A program made the translations under genes and the position numbers. Shown here piece by piece: positions 16,119-25,542 of a DNA stretch of 35,996 bases (its first letter is position 1; every line of letters begins with the position of its first letter). Location of the stretch: contig JBBQNE010000017.1 of assembly GCA_038329675.1 (NCBI GenBank), positions 1 through 35,996 of the forward strand, written 5' to 3'. This DNA is from JANXVY01 sp038329675. GTDB lineage: Bacteria > Pseudomonadota > Alphaproteobacteria > Rhizobiales > Hyphomicrobiaceae. Under the pieces are notes generated by a model. The model saw only the letters and a program-made list of their open reading frames with translations, had not been told where the DNA came from and did not search any database.

Positions 16119-19100
16119 CTATTTCACCGTCAGCATCGACGAGGCGGTGCGGGCGTGGCGTTCGGGGCGGTACATGTCTTCAACCGTGGCCGCAGGATGA
16201 ATGAATGTGCCAGGCGTGACCGCACGAACGATGTAGGCAACCGTCGCTGCGGGCATCCCGTCAACCGGTTTGGCTGGGGCGACCGCGAGACCAGCAGAGG
16301 CAATAGCGCTGTCATCACTGGTGCCATCCCGGTTGCCCTCCGCGCTACCATCGCCGTTATCACCGGTATCGCCGCCCTCTGGAGCATCGCCATCGCCGCC
16401 CTCCCCGCCGCGAGCCGAACGCGGCAGATAGTTGAAAGCCGCGACAAAGCGATCGTCCCGGAATTCGGTGTGCTCTGGCCGCCGAACGTTGGCCAGCAGC
16501 GGTTTGAGCCAGCTCAGTCCACGGGTATCACCGCCATCGACGAGCCTGGGGTTTTCGATCTCAAAGCCCGCAGGAAGGCGGTCGACAAGTAGGACGCGCC
16601 CGGCTTTCTCCTGTCCCGTCATCGTAACCACGACAACGAGGCGGTCGTTCTGTTTGACTTCGAGCGCAGCTTTATCAGCGAGTTTTTGCCCATCAAGTTT
16701 ACGGCCATCTAGCGTATAGAGTGAACGCTCCAGCTTGAAGCCTTTGGCAATTGCTGGCTCGGGCGTCAGCGCAGCCCCGGTGACGGTGATCAGCACGCCG
16801 GTTTCGGCCTCACCCTCGTTGATAATCGTGACGCCCTTTGCCAAATCGTCCGCCGTATAGCGCGTCGAAAGCTGGCCGGTATGTGGCTTGCCGTCGACCG
16901 ACAGCGCGAGCGATTTGCCCTCATCGGCGATCGCGTTCGCCGCCAGCACCATCCACGCTTGCTCCTGGGTCGACGTATAGGTGCGCGACGCATAGGCTTT
17001 GGCCAGCAACGTCACGAGTTTTGGGGCTTCTCCGTTCGCGATGCCAGTCTCGGATGCCAGCGTCAGAACGGCGGCACGGTCGCGAAGTTGAGAACCGAAG
17101 TCGCGGCGCGGCAGAGCGACAGACTTGTCAGCCGCTGACGCGGCATCGAGCGCGGCGAGCGCTGAACCGAACACGGCCTCCGCGCGGGTTTTGTCGCCCA
17201 TCATCTGGAGCGCAGCCCCCAATTGCGCTTTGGCGAGCGGCGAGGTGAACCGGTCGAGCTTGGCGTCGGCATAGTAGCGGAGTTCACCAACCGGCGCCCG
17301 GCCGTTACGGGCCAGCACGTAAAGCGCATAGGCGCGCTCTTCGCCTCCAGCTTCAAGGTCCTTGGCGTAGGCGATGTGGTTTTGCAGCCGGTCGAGCGCT
17401 TGGGTTAGCGCACGCGGCGTCACCGAATAGCCGCTCTCCTTGGCGCGCGTCAGGAAGTCGGTGACGTAGGCTGTCAACCAGATGTCGGGGTTGGATGGAC
17501 CCCAGACACCGAACGCACCCGTTTTGTCTTGCATATCGAGCACGCGGTCGATTGCGCTCTGAACGCGGCCGCGAATTTTCGCATCGAGCGCTATTCCGAA
17601 CTTTGAAGCAATCGCATTCGAGTAAACGAGCGGCAGGGCGCGCGAGACGGTTTGTTCCGCACAACCGTAAGGATACCGATCAAGTGCGGTCAGAAGTCCC
17701 GCCACATCAAGACCCGCCTGCGGGCCCACGGAGACATCGATCGAAGATCGGCTGGCGATAAGATCGCCGATCAGATCAGACGAGAGCAGGAGCTTGCCCT
17801 TGGGCGCAAGCTTACTGACGGTCGTTCTCTTGATATCGCCCGATGGCGCCAGCACGTTGAACGACAGCTGCCGTTTGACCAGGATCGGCTTGCCGGTGGT
17901 ATCGGCCGGGCCTTCGATCGTGACATCGTAGACCTTTCGGCCAATGTCAGACGGCTTGAGCGTCACGGTCTCTGACTTCCGCTCGCCGCTCGCAAGTGTG
18001 AGATCACGGCCGCCGACCGACTGGCCATCGCTAACGATGGAGACTTTGTATGAGCCAATTGGGCCTTCGACATTGTGAGCGGCGACGTCGAGGCGGGCTT
18101 TATCACCAAGTGTCAAGAAGCGCGGGGCCGAAACGGTCATCGCCACCGCGTCGCGGACGATCACCTCTGCCGTGCCATGACCGATCTTATCCTTCGACCA
18201 TGCCACCGCCATGAGGCGCACGCTGCCGTTGAAATCTGGGAGTTCAAAGGTCACCGACGCGGTGCCATCAGCGCCAACGCGGACGATGCCTGAGTATTGC
18301 GCAAGGATCGTCTCGACGGTCGGTGGTGCGCCAGCCATTTGTGCAATCGCCATGCCGTCACCGCCGGAGCGAAGCTTGCCGCGGTCAGCGCGCATCCCGT
18401 CAATCAGCCGACCGTAGTAATCTCGGATTTCGAGACCAAGTTTCCGTTGTGCGAAAAAATGTCCCTCGGGTTTAGGCGCTTCGTAGCGCGTGAGGTTGAG
18501 GACGCCAGCATCGACAGCAGCGATCGTAACGCGCGCATCTTCACCGACCGCGAGGCCCGCAATTTTGACCGGCACCGTCAGGACCGAGCTGGGTTTGACC
18601 TTCGCCTCGGGCGTCATCGCGACTTTCAGCGTTTCAGCCGATCGGTCGATAGCCAGCCAACGAACGCCAATGGCCCGAGTCGGCATCCGTTTCGAGCCCG
18701 TATCCATCGCCCGGTAAAACAGGGCCGTCGCGTAGGCGCCAGGTCCCCACTCGGCAGAAACCGGGATAGCAACGTCAACGCCGCCCTTCGGGACGTCAAC
18801 TTCCTGCGCCGACAGGAGCCCGTTCTGCAAAACCGTGACGAGCGCCTTGCCAGCATGCTTTGTGGCGATCCGGAACTTAGCCGTTTCGCCCGGCCGGTAG
18901 CTCGCCTTGTCGAGTGCGGTTTCAAGCATTTCGGGGCTATCGATCGTCTCGCCGCTGGACACCCAACCAGCAGTAAACACGACGCTCGACGCCGCCCCGG
19001 TTGATGGATCGACAACCTCCAGGCGGTAGCGGCCATAGTCAGGTTGAACGTCAATTCGCCCGCGAGCGTCGGCCTTAACGTCCAGCGTGCCAGCTTTCAC

Positions 19101-21701
19101 CTTGCGGCCAACGGTAACCGCGTCATAGCTCCATGACCCGTCGCGGTTATACCACTGCCATGAGGTGTCGAGGCGTGTCAGCGTCCACGCGATCGACTTG
19201 GCCTCAGCGGCCGCCCCATCAGGCTTGAGCGCGATGACGTCGAAGGCTGCCGATTCGCCCTCGCCGACGCCCGTTGCGCCAAACAGCGGCTTGATACCGA
19301 TCCGGGCTTGCTTGGCATCGACGGGAAGTTTGACCGTCCGCTCAATCGCGCGGCCGCCAGCTTCCTTGAGGCGCACGATCACGTCGGCTTCGAGTGGGCG
19401 GGCCGTTTTGGGGATCGCCGGAAGGCGAACCGTCAGCGCTGCGCGGCCATCTGCTCCCGTTGCAGGTTGCGCCTCAATCGGCTGACGCACGGGCTCGATC
19501 TTTTCGTCGGCTAGCCCAAATGCGTAACCGGGGTAGGCAGCCAGACCTTTGGCAGCCTTGACGACGATGTCGCCTTCGATCGCGAGGCCGGTCGCGGGTG
19601 GGCCATAGAGATAGCGGCCCGTCGCGGTGATCGAAGTCGTTTCTTCAATGGCAATCACGTTGCCAGACGGTTCGAGCTTCAGGTCGATCCGTTCTGGGAC
19701 AAAATCTTCGACGAGCAGCGCGGTTTGCCCGATCGGGTCGCCCTTGGGGTCAGCGTAAAGCTTGGCCCGCCACGTGCCAGTCATCACACCGCGGTTAAGT
19801 CCGATCGAGGCGGAACGACCACCGAGCCCGCCATCGGGGATTGTCATGCGGCGATGTTCAACGCCGTCGGGGCGCAAGAGCACAAGCGTCGTCGGGATGA
19901 TCGCGGCAAGGCCAGCCTTATCGCGAACGATGGCCGTCAGGTGGACCTCTTCGCCCGGACGGTAGACGCCTCGTTCGGTAAACAGGTAGGCATCGATCGG
20001 GCCAGCTGGATCGCGGCCCTTGATGCCACGGTCGGAGAGATCGAACCCGGCAGTCGCGAGATCGAGGAAGGCATAATCGGCACCATCGCGCTCAGCGACC
20101 AGCAGGGCTGGCTGCAGCCCGCCTTCGCCTTTGACCAGCCCACCCTCAAACCGAACGTAGCCAAGGGCATCGGATTTGGCCGTGGCGAGCACTTCGTTAT
20201 TGCGGGCAATTAGGCGCACATCTGCACCGGCGATCGCGCTGGCCGTTTCAAGCGACCGGACAAACCCATGAATACCGTCAGCGCCCGATAGCGCCGTCAG
20301 CGCGAGGTCGGAGACGACGAACCACTGCGTCGCCGGTCCGCGCTCGGAGTTCCTTTTGTTGCCATCGGTCGCAATTGCGGTGAGTAGATAGAGCCCGGGC
20401 TTCAGCGTACCGATCGCATCGGACACCGGAAATGCGGTCGTGGTTTCCGCATTGGGTTTGCCCGCAACCTCAAGCGTGCCTTTGTAGACGCGCTGGCCAT
20501 TGCGGGTGCGAATCTCCTCCAGTTCATAGCTTGCGATTTGGCGCTGCAGATCGCCGTCGCGCAGGTTTGTTGCAAGCCCCCGATCCCCGATCCGATAGAC
20601 CTCAACGTCGACCGACGTCGCATTCACCGTGACAATCGGGATGCCCTGTTGGCCGCGGCTCGGTAGCACGTAGCCGCGCCCGGCAAATCGCGCTTCGGGG
20701 CTACGGTCGGGCACGTAAACGGCAACCGTTGCGGGCCTGTCGAGCGCGTCGCCAACGTCGGACGGTAGGCCAGACCGAACCGTCACCTCGTAGCGTTGGC
20801 CATAGCTCAGGCCTTCGAGGCACAATTGCTTGCCCTCCGCTGATAGTGCCTTGGGGTCCTGGCCATCGACCGCGACGAACTTCGTGAAATCAACTCCGGC
20901 CGCGCGCGATAGCCCTTCCGAGAATTGGAGGCACAGTCGGGCCGTCCCCGTGTCGCTGTCGATTTTGTAATCGGCCATGCGAAAGCCATGCACAGCCTTA
21001 AGCCGATCGTAGGCCTCGCGAACGGCTTGGGCGTTGGCATGCGATAGTGAGGCAGCATAGGCCTCGATGGCCGGCCGCCAATACGCACGTCGGGTCAACG
21101 CTTCACCAAGCACGGCAAGTGCCGCGGCCTTCGTTTGCGGCGTGCTGGCCCGCTGGTAGGCGCGTAGCGCGGACGCGCTCGCGTTGACCGGCAGGTCGGC
21201 GCGCTCGGCCGGCCGGTTGGCGTCAGGCTTGATCGCCAACAGTGCCTTGGCAAGGCCGAGCCAAGCACGCGCATCATCCAGATCAGCTGCAACGGCGGAG
21301 GCAAATGCACGCGAGGCGCCGCGTGGGTCTGCGGCAAGCGCCTTATCGCCAGCGAGGCGGAAATCGGCCGACGTTTTACGAATAGCGGCAGCATCGGTAG
21401 GTTTGGTTTCAGTCGTCGTGCCGTCGACCGGCTTGGTCTCGCCAAGTTTTGGCACCGCCCCCTGCCACTCGCGCCGAACGTAGCCCTCGTAGCGATCGGC
21501 GTCTGCCGCGACGCCTTGGTGCGCGAACGGTTTTGCCGCCGAACTCTTTTCGGCCGATCCCGTCGCCGCGGTCGGATTGGCCAACCGGTCCTGCGCCAGG
21601 ACCGGAGCCACCGGAGTCAACAACATCACCGCCATCGCGGCCAATAAACCCGAAGCATGAGCGGGGCTCGGGCGGCGTCCAATCGCGAAGCTTCGGGTCA
21701 T
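16119..21701 (-). CDS. yfaS: Bacterial alpha-2-macroglobulin family protein (YfaS/YfhM)
   Basis: A 1860-residue periplasmic protein of the bacterial alpha-2-macroglobulin family, thought to trap foreign proteases and to work with PBP1C where the wall is damaged. N-terminal macroglobulin domains are followed by YLFTERGVYRPGEEVHLTAIVRD and, further on, the bait-region area. The thioester motif CAEQ is intact (YPYGCAEQTVSRALP, Cys1347, Gln1350), so covalent trapping is possible. The complement-like helical domain follows (DKTGAFGVWGPSNPDIWLTAYV) and the final domain ends AYIVRAVTPGTFIHPAATVEDMYRPE. The start at 21701 has AAGGA 7 nt upstream and opens a signal peptide; the frame is open to 21902. 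There is no lipobox Cys, unlike the lipoprotein in E. coli. A Gly/Asp-rich insertion occupies about residues 1763-1797. Confidence 0.95.
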   Translation of the reverse strand: MTRSFAIGRRPSPAHASGLLAAMAVMLLTPVAPVLAQDRLANPTAATGSAEKSSAAKPFAHQGVAADADRYEGYVRREWQGAVPKLGETKPVDGTTTETKPTDAAAIRKTSADFRLAGDKALAADPRGASRAFASAVAADLDDARAWLGLAKALLAIKPDANRPAERADLPVNASASALRAYQRASTPQTKAAALAVLGEALTRRAYWRPAIEAYAASLSHANAQAVREAYDRLKAVHGFRMADYKIDSDTGTARLCLQFSEGLSRAAGVDFTKFVAVDGQDPKALSAEGKQLCLEGLSYGQRYEVTVRSGLPSDVGDALDRPATVAVYVPDRSPEARFAGRGYVLPSRGQQGIPIVTVNATSVDVEVYRIGDRGLATNLRDGDLQRQIASYELEEIRTRNGQRVYKGTLEVAGKPNAETTTAFPVSDAIGTLKPGLYLLTAIATDGNKRNSERGPATQWFVVSDLALTALSGADGIHGFVRSLETASAIAGADVRLIARNNEVLATAKSDALGYVRFEGGLVKGEGGLQPALLVAERDGADYAFLDLATAGFDLSDRGIKGRDPAGPIDAYLFTERGVYRPGEEVHLTAIVRDKAGLAAIIPTTLVLLRPDGVEHRRMTIPDGGLGGRSASIGLNRGVMTGTWRAKLYADPKGDPIGQTALLVEDFVPERIDLKLEPSGNVIAIEETTSITATGRYLYGPPATGLAIEGDIVVKAAKGLAAYPGYAFGLADEKIEPVRQPIEAQPATGADGRAALTVRLPAIPKTARPLEADVIVRLKEAGGRAIERTVKLPVDAKQARIGIKPLFGATGVGEGESAAFDVIALKPDGAAAEAKSIAWTLTRLDTSWQWYNRDGSWSYDAVTVGRKVKAGTLDVKADARGRIDVQPDYGRYRLEVVDPSTGAASSVVFTAGWVSSGETIDSPEMLETALDKASYRPGETAKFRIATKHAGKALVTVLQNGLLSAQEVDVPKGGVDVAIPVSAEWGPGAYATALFYRAMDTGSKRMPTRAIGVRWLAIDRSAETLKVAMTPEAKVKPSSVLTVPVKIAGLAVGEDARVTIAAVDAGVLNLTRYEAPKPEGHFFAQRKLGLEIRDYYGRLIDGMRADRGKLRSGGDGMAIAQMAGAPPTVETILAQYSGIVRVGADGTASVTFELPDFNGSVRLMAVAWSKDKIGHGTAEVIVRDAVAMTVSAPRFLTLGDKARLDVAAHNVEGPIGSYKVSIVSDGQSVGGRDLTLASGERKSETVTLKPSDIGRKVYDVTIEGPADTTGKPILVKRQLSFNVLAPSGDIKRTTVSKLAPKGKLLLSSDLIGDLIASRSSIDVSVGPQAGLDVAGLLTALDRYPYGCAEQTVSRALPLVYSNAIASKFGIALDAKIRGRVQSAIDRVLDMQDKTGAFGVWGPSNPDIWLTAYVTDFLTRAKESGYSVTPRALTQALDRLQNHIAYAKDLEAGGEERAYALYVLARNGRAPVGELRYYADAKLDRFTSPLAKAQLGAALQMMGDKTRAEAVFGSALAALDAASAADKSVALPRRDFGSQLRDRAAVLTLASETGIANGEAPKLVTLLAKAYASRTYTSTQEQAWMVLAANAIADEGKSLALSVDGKPHTGQLSTRYTADDLAKGVTIINEGEAETGVLITVTGAALTPEPAIAKGFKLERSLYTLDGRKLDGQKLADKAALEVKQNDRLVVVVTMTGQEKAGRVLLVDRLPAGFEIENPRLVDGGDTRGLSWLKPLLANVRRPEHTEFRDDRFVAAFNYLPRSARGGEGGDGDAPEGGDTGDNGDGSAEGNRDGTSDDSAIASAGLAVAPAKPVDGMPAATVAYIVRAVTPGTFIHPAATVEDMYRPERHARTASSMLTVK

Positions 21702-22138
21702 CGGAAATCCTTGAGCGGTGTGATCGAGAGTGACGGAGAAAGAAAAAGCGGGGCGTGAGATAACAGGCAGGTTGGGCCAGTTCCTCAGGTCCACTGGTTC
21801 GGCCGCTCGTGTCGCCAGCTGGTCGGGCGAGTATGGGGCCAGACCGCACCCGCTTCGCAAGGCCAACAGCCAGCATTGACCGAACTGTGGCAGCAGGAAC
21901 ATCAGTTATCGTCGCTTGCGGGTAAATGCGCTCACGTGCGCAGCTGGCGCAGGTCGTCGTCACAAAACCGGCAGAACACCCCAGCTCCCACTTGCGCCCG
22001 CGCCACATGCTATCGACCCAGCACCAGCTTGCGATTTGGCACCCGCCCGCGACTTGGAAACAGCTTGATACAGGCGCCTTGTTCAGTCATACCGGACTAT
22101 GGTACCGCCGCGGAATTGGCATGAGGAAAACCGTCAAG
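21702..22138. other. Divergent intergenic region yfaS / GST
   Basis: This 437-bp gap must hold promoters for yfaS (-) and the GST gene (+). The 12-mer AAAAAGCGGGGC at 21743-21754, shared with the rtcB leader, lies 42 bp before the yfaS start. A TTGATA near 22068 has only a weak -10 17 bp on. No gene or RNA can be supported. Confidence 0.45.
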
Positions 22139-22813
22139 ATGCTGAAGTTTTATTACAATTTGTCGCCCAACCCGTCGAAAGTTGCTCTGTTCCTAGAAGA
22201 AACCGCCACGCCCTACGAACCGATACCCGTCGATACGCGCACCGGCGGGCAACACGCGCCGAGCTTTCTAGCCGTCAACCCAAATGGCAAAGTCCCCGCC
22301 ATCGACGACGGCGGCCAAATCGTATTCGATAGCAACGCGATCCTGCTCTACCTCGCCGAAAAAACCGGGCAATTTTTGCCAGCACCCGCCCATCGCGGAG
22401 AATTCCTGTCGTGGCACATGTTCGTAGCGACCGGCCTCGGCCCGTTTTCCGGCCAAGCCGTTCACTTTCAGCATTTTGCGCCAGAGGACGTGCCCTATGC
22501 CAAGACGCGCTACACCTACGAAGCCGAGCGCCATTACGGCGTTCTGAACGACCATCTCGCCACGCGCGATTTCATGGTCGGTAACGCTTACTCGATCGTC
22601 GATATGAACGTGTGGGGCTGGGCGCGGATGATCCCATTCGTGCTCGGTCCGGACGCGTTCGCCAAATTTCCAGCCGTCAAGCGCTTGGTTGATACGATCT
22701 CGGCGCGACCAGCCGCTCAACGCGTTGCGGCGTTGAAGGACAAATTCGCTTTCAAGGCTGAGATGGATAAAGAGGCCCGCAACCACATGTTCAAGCACCT
22801 CGCACCCAGTTAG
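22139..22813 (+). CDS. Glutathione S-transferase family protein
   Basis: A 224-residue cytosolic GST. The thioredoxin-like N-terminal domain shows MLKFYYNLSPNPSKVALFLEE, the cis-Pro loop VNPNGKVPAIDD and the glutathione-binding FDSNAILLYLAEKTG. The helical C-terminal domain contains YSIVDMNVWGWARM, which includes the conserved N-capping box and hydrophobic staple. It resembles the YfcG/Nu-type proteins that reduce disulfides with glutathione. The ATG at 22139 matches the family's N-terminus, with GAGGA 11 nt upstream; an ATG at 22121 adding six residues is equally possible. It faces metX tail to tail with a 28-bp gap and has no operon partner. Confidence 0.92.
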   Translation: MLKFYYNLSPNPSKVALFLEETATPYEPIPVDTRTGGQHAPSFLAVNPNGKVPAIDDGGQIVFDSNAILLYLAEKTGQFLPAPAHRGEFLSWHMFVATGLGPFSGQAVHFQHFAPEDVPYAKTRYTYEAERHYGVLNDHLATRDFMVGNAYSIVDMNVWGWARMIPFVLGPDAFAKFPAVKRLVDTISARPAAQRVAALKDKFAFKAEMDKEARNHMFKHLAPS

Positions 22814-22841
22814 ACACTCAGTTACGGGGCTCAACGCGTCG

Positions 22842-24014
22842 TCATAGGCCACGCTTCTTGGCGGCCGCGTTGAGAAAACCTCGGATGGTGTCGAAGAACA
22901 CCGGCTCCTCCAGCAGGAACGCGTCGTGGCCCTTGTTGCTATCGATGTCGACGAACGACACGTTAGCTGCCACCGCGTTGAGCGCACGAACGATCGCCTT
23001 GCTTTCACGCGTCGGGTAAAGCCAATCCGACGTGAACGACACCACGCAGAACCGCGATTTCGTCCCCGTGAACGCCTCCGCCAAGATTTCGCCGTGGTCG
23101 GCGGCGAGGTCGAAATAGTCCATCGCCCGCGTGATATAAAGATAGCTGTTGGCGTCGAACCGGTCGACAAACGTCGAACCCTGGTGGCGCAGATAACTTT
23201 CGACCTGGAAGTCCGGATCAAACGAAAACGTCTTAGCGCTCCGGTTCTGAAGGTTCCGCCCAAACTTCTGCTGCAAGGCATCCTCGGACAAATACGTAAT
23301 ATGCGCCGCCATCCGCGCCACGCCGAGACCAGCGACCGGTGCCCGCCCGGTCGAATAGTATCGGCCAGCGGCCCAATCGGGATCGGCCATAACGGCGCGG
23401 CGACCAACCTCGTGGAACGCGATATTCTGCGCCGAATGCCGCGCCGCTGTCGCAATCGGAACAGCGGTGAACACGCGGTCCTTATAGCGGGCTGCCCAAT
23501 CGAGCACCTGCATGCCGCCCATCGATCCGCCGACGACGGCAAACAGGTCTGGAATGCCCAGATGGTCGATCAGCCGGGCCTGCGCTTTGACCATGTCGCC
23601 GATCGTAATGACGGGAAAGTCGATGCCGTGAGGTTCACCCGTCGCTGGATTAAGCGAGGCAGGCCCCGTCGAGCCCATGCAACCGCCCAGAATGTTGGAG
23701 CAGATCACGAACAACCGGTTGGTATCGATCGGCTTGCCCGGCCCAATGAGCGTCTCCCACCAGCCGGACTTGCCGGTTACGGGATGGCGTCCAACGACGT
23801 ATTGGTCGCCAGTTAGCGCGTGGCAGACCAAGACCGCGTTTGATTTGTCGGCATTCAACTCGCCCCACGTCTGATAGGCGATTTGAAATGGGCTTAGCGC
23901 CTTGCCACAATCGAGCAGCAGCGGTTCGGTCTCGGCAAAGCGCACCAGCTGGCTCGCTGGCGTCTCGATCTGTGATAGCGCCGTGTGCCGCTCGCCCGAC
24001 GGAGCGTTTGGCAT
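22842..24014 (-). CDS. metX: Homoserine O-acetyltransferase MetX
   Basis: A 390-residue alpha/beta-hydrolase that acylates homoserine with acetyl-CoA (or succinyl-CoA in some members) in methionine synthesis. The signature parts are LLDCGKALSPFQIAYQTWGELN, CHALTGDQYV, the nucleophile elbow GGSMGGMQVLDW, VSFTSDWLYP for the catalytic Asp and NKGHDAFLLE for the catalytic His. The frame is open to a TTG at 24194, but residues before 24014 are Ala/Gly/Ser-rich with no family similarity. The ATG at 24014 gives about 27 residues before the core, as in relatives, though its ribosome-binding site is weak. metW, which commonly follows metX in alphaproteobacteria, is absent. Which acyl donor is used cannot be read from the sequence. 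Confidence 0.93.
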   Translation of the reverse strand: MPNAPSGERHTALSQIETPASQLVRFAETEPLLLDCGKALSPFQIAYQTWGELNADKSNAVLVCHALTGDQYVVGRHPVTGKSGWWETLIGPGKPIDTNRLFVICSNILGGCMGSTGPASLNPATGEPHGIDFPVITIGDMVKAQARLIDHLGIPDLFAVVGGSMGGMQVLDWAARYKDRVFTAVPIATAARHSAQNIAFHEVGRRAVMADPDWAAGRYYSTGRAPVAGLGVARMAAHITYLSEDALQQKFGRNLQNRSAKTFSFDPDFQVESYLRHQGSTFVDRFDANSYLYITRAMDYFDLAADHGEILAEAFTGTKSRFCVVSFTSDWLYPTRESKAIVRALNAVAANVSFVDIDSNKGHDAFLLEEPVFFDTIRGFLNAAAKKRGL

Positions 24015-24357
24015 GGCTTGCGACGATCGCTCGGCGGGGCCTAACGCCTCAGTAGCCGCATCACCGGCAAAGCCGTTGGATGAAGTTCCAGCCGATGAAC
24101 CAGCCCTATCGCTCACGCGCGCGTGTCCCAAGCCATGCGGTGCCGTGCCCTTTGCATAAATTATGCCGATCAACCGGTCGATCACTTGCACCAACGTTCA
24201 AAGCCTTCGACAGGCCCAGTATCTCAAGCCTTGCGACCGAGGTTAACTTTTCTTTGCCGCCTCGGGCCGATACCCTTATCACCGCTGGCATGAGCTTCAA
24301 CGGGCGCAGCTCGTTGATATGCCGCCCTCGACCATCCAACACATTGATCGCGCCGCC
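24015..24357. other. Divergent intergenic region metX / hisC
   Basis: This 343-bp region lies between the divergent metX and hisC genes and probably carries both promoters. I looked on the metX-sense strand for a SAM-II riboswitch, common before metX in this class, and found no GCTAAA pseudoknot core. A short AT-rich stretch (24157-24167, ATAAATTATG) is the most promoter-like feature. Both genes have open frames extending into it, so their starts are uncertain. Confidence 0.4.
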
Positions 24358-25542
24358 ATGACCAACACCGCCCGCCTCACCGCTGACCCATCGCAACCCC
24401 GCACGGTAGCGCAAAACGTAGCGATGCAACCCGTGCCGGCGCAACCCATGCCAATGCAACCTGTGCCGAAGCCCGGCATCCTCGATATCGAGGCCTATGT
24501 CCCCGGGGAGAGCAAACTACCGGGCGGCGTCGCGCCCATCAAATTATCGTCGAACGAAACGCCGCTCGGCGCTAGCCCCCACGCGATCGCCGCCTATCAG
24601 CAGGCTTGCGCAAAACTCGAACGCTATCCCGACGGCCAGGCCACGTTGCTCCGGGCCGCCATCGGACGCCGCTACGGGCTCGACCCGGCACGCATCGTTT
24701 GCGGCGCGGGATCGGATGAATTGCTGGCGCTGCTCGCCCATGCCTACCTCGGCCCCGGCGACGAGGCGATCTACACCGAGCACGGCTTCCTCGTATACCG
24801 CATCGCAATCCTGTCGAACGGGGCCACCCCGGTCGTCGCCCCCGAGCGCGATTTCGCAACCGATGTCGATGCGATCTTGGCGCGTGTGACGGCGCGCACG
24901 AAAATGGTGTTCCTGGCCAACCCCAACAACCCAACCGGCACCTATGTCGGCATCGAGCACGTTCGGCGCTTGCGCGCAGGCCTTCCCGGCAACGTCCTGC
25001 TCGTCCTCGATGGCGCTTACGCCGAATATGTGCGCGCCAACGAATACGAGGCTGGCATCGAACTCGTCGCCACGACCAGCAATACCGTGATGACGCGCAC
25101 GTTTTCAAAAATCTATGGCCTCGCCGCGCTTAGGCTGGGGTGGGCCTACGCGCCGCCAGCAATCGCCGATGTGCTGAACCGGATGCGCGGACCATTTAAC
25201 ATCTCCGAACCGAGCATCCGCGCTGGCGTGGCGGCGATGGAGGATATCGCCCACATCGATGCAGCCGCCGCCCACAACGACCGATGGTTGCCCTGGCTGA
25301 CGGCCGAAATCAGCAAACTCGGTATTACTGTCACGCCGTCTGTGGCGAACTTTCTGCTGATGCATTTCCCAACCGGCACGGCGGACGCCGCCGAAGCGCA
25401 CCTGAAATCCCGCGGGCTGATCCTACGCCGCGTCAAGGCTTACGGCCTGCCCGACGCGATCCGCGTGACAATCGGCACCGAGGCGGAAAACCGCGCCGTC
25501 GTCGCAGCCCTCGGTGAATACATGGGCCACCACGCCGCATGA
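24358..25542 (+). CDS. hisC: Histidinol-phosphate / aromatic aminotransferase HisC
   Basis: A 394-residue PLP-dependent class I/II aminotransferase. The core begins PGILDIEAYVPGES and has KLSSNETPLGASP, GAGSDELL, NPNNPTGTY, the loop DGAYAEY and the PLP-binding Lys in FSKIYGLAALRLGWAY. HisC makes histidinol phosphate from imidazole-acetol phosphate; copies linked to tyrC, as here, may also transaminate prephenate or phenylpyruvate in aromatic amino-acid synthesis. The N-terminus is unclear. ATGs occur at 24319, 24358, 24424 and 24454; the family's usual length fits 24454, which lies in the last of three 15-bp tandem units. None has a good ribosome-binding site. The stop overlaps the tyrC ATG (ATGA). 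Confidence 0.93.
   Translation: MTNTARLTADPSQPRTVAQNVAMQPVPAQPMPMQPVPKPGILDIEAYVPGESKLPGGVAPIKLSSNETPLGASPHAIAAYQQACAKLERYPDGQATLLRAAIGRRYGLDPARIVCGAGSDELLALLAHAYLGPGDEAIYTEHGFLVYRIAILSNGATPVVAPERDFATDVDAILARVTARTKMVFLANPNNPTGTYVGIEHVRRLRAGLPGNVLLVLDGAYAEYVRANEYEAGIELVATTSNTVMTRTFSKIYGLAALRLGWAYAPPAIADVLNRMRGPFNISEPSIRAGVAAMEDIAHIDAAAAHNDRWLPWLTAEISKLGITVTPSVANFLLMHFPTGTADAAEAHLKSRGLILRRVKAYGLPDAIRVTIGTEAENRAVVAALGEYMGHHAA
24424..24468 (+). repeat. 15-bp tandem repeat, three copies, at the hisC 5' end
   Basis: Units at 24424, 24439 and 24454 (first unit ATGCAACCCGTGCCG, the others with 2-4 changes) encode MQPVP, AQPMP and MQPVP. Units one and three each begin with ATG, so the duplication has multiplied the candidate start codon of hisC. 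Confidence 0.85.

Noticed and set aside
24015..24194. MetX start at the TTG at 24194
   Set aside because: The extra 60 residues are low-complexity and unlike the family; ATG at 24014 gives the usual N-terminus.
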